A DNA stretch of 6,220 nucleotides from positions 1 to 6,220 of the forward strand of contig DWUQ01000095.1 in the NCBI GenBank assembly GCA_019120675.1, given 5' to 3'. The notes under the pieces were generated by a model, which had not been told where the DNA came from, did not search any database, and saw only the letters and a program-made list of their open reading frames with translations. Source of the stretch: Candidatus Paenalcaligenes intestinipullorum. Lineage in GTDB: Bacteria; Pseudomonadota; Gammaproteobacteria; Burkholderiales; Burkholderiaceae_B. Both the position numbers and the translations under genes were made by a program. Below, piece after piece: positions 5,899-6,220 of the stretch; position 1 is the stretch's first letter; the number at the start of each line of letters is the position of its first letter.

Positions 5899-6220
5899 AT
5901 GATCGGTCATACGTTATTGGACGAGCTGGATACGGCCATTGGTTGGTTACAATCCGGAAAGCAGGTCGCGATGACAACGGTACTGGAAACATGGGGCTCT
6001 GCACCCTGTCCGGTGGGCAGATTAATGTTCATTGCGGATACAGGCGAGTTTGTCGGTTCCGTATCCGGGGGCTGTATCGAAAGTGAGCTACTTTTTACGG
6101 CGCCTCAGGTTTTACATTCGCAGCGTGGTCAGCGCTTAGAGTTTGGCGTGGCGCATGAGACAGCTTGGGCGCAAGGTTTAGCCTGTGGAGGGAGCATTCA
6201 GGTTTTTCTACAACCGATTG
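5899..6220 (+). CDS. XdhC/CoxI-family molybdenum-cofactor insertion protein (3' truncated by window edge)
   Basis: XdhC proteins bind molybdenum cofactor, promote its sulfuration and deliver it to xanthine dehydrogenase-type hydroxylases; CoxI relatives serve CO-dehydrogenase-type enzymes. The first 107 codons are present, and the frame is open to the window end. The XdhC/CoxI N-terminal domain is clear: TWGSAPCPVG (31-40), FVGSVSGGCIESEL (51-64), LEFGVAHETAW (80-90) and GLACGGSIQVF (93-103). The family usually has an Arg or similar where this protein has Cys37. The start is ATG 5899: an in-frame stop lies at 5866-5868 with no ATG, GTG or TTG between them, and GGGGG (5890-5894) is a weak ribosome site. 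The downstream C-terminal NAD-binding-like domain and any partner hydroxylase genes are out of view, so XdhC and CoxI cannot be separated. Confidence 0.9.
   Translation, partial: MIGHTLLDELDTAIGWLQSGKQVAMTTVLETWGSAPCPVGRLMFIADTGEFVGSVSGGCIESELLFTAPQVLHSQRGQRLEFGVAHETAWAQGLACGGSIQVFLQPI

Noticed and set aside
5850..6086. A 78-codon + strand frame overlapping the xdhC-like start
   Set aside because: It is out of frame with the clear XdhC domain, and its product looks like a frame shadow.

Overview
The window looks like ordinary proteobacterial chromosome, most likely from a betaproteobacterium of the Burkholderiales (an Alcaligenaceae-like genome is my best guess). The reasons are the style of the Ffh, PhoX, TrmB and DUF72 proteins, moderate G+C, and a CCA-encoding tRNA-Gly(CCC) close to the proteobacterial type. 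The lineage is inferred from protein resemblance and was not checked by any search. No mobile element, CRISPR array, phage gene or obvious novel multigene system was found.

Layout, left to right. Positions 1-1053 (+) carry the 3' two thirds of ffh, the signal recognition particle GTPase, cut by the left edge. Positions 1054-1212 form a promoter region with a good match to a Pho box. Positions 1213-3285 (+) encode a Tat-exported PhoX-type alkaline phosphatase. The intergenic region 3286-3338 holds inverted repeats between convergent genes. On the minus strand lie trmB (4304-3603, tRNA m7G46 methyltransferase) and then thiS (3539-3339, thiamine sulfur carrier), probably co-transcribed. Positions 4305-4460 form a divergent control region. 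A tRNA-Gly(CCC) gene lies at 4461-4534, followed by a DUF72 protein (4594-5637, +). Positions 5638-5898 are a gene-free stretch rich in inverted repeats. The right edge holds the first 107 codons of an XdhC/CoxI-family molybdenum-cofactor insertion protein (from 5899, +).

The genes mostly belong to unrelated housekeeping functions: protein targeting, phosphate scavenging, tRNA modification, thiamine synthesis and molybdoenzyme maturation. The clearest regulatory link is the Pho box in front of phoX, which predicts PhoB-dependent induction under phosphate starvation.

The points most worth a second look are: a QDDLF sequence at the extreme N-terminus of the DUF72 protein that resembles a sliding-clamp-binding motif; the Pho box; thiS sitting behind trmB without thiG; a strong GC hairpin whose loop is the thiS stop codon; and the structured DNA in front of xdhC.
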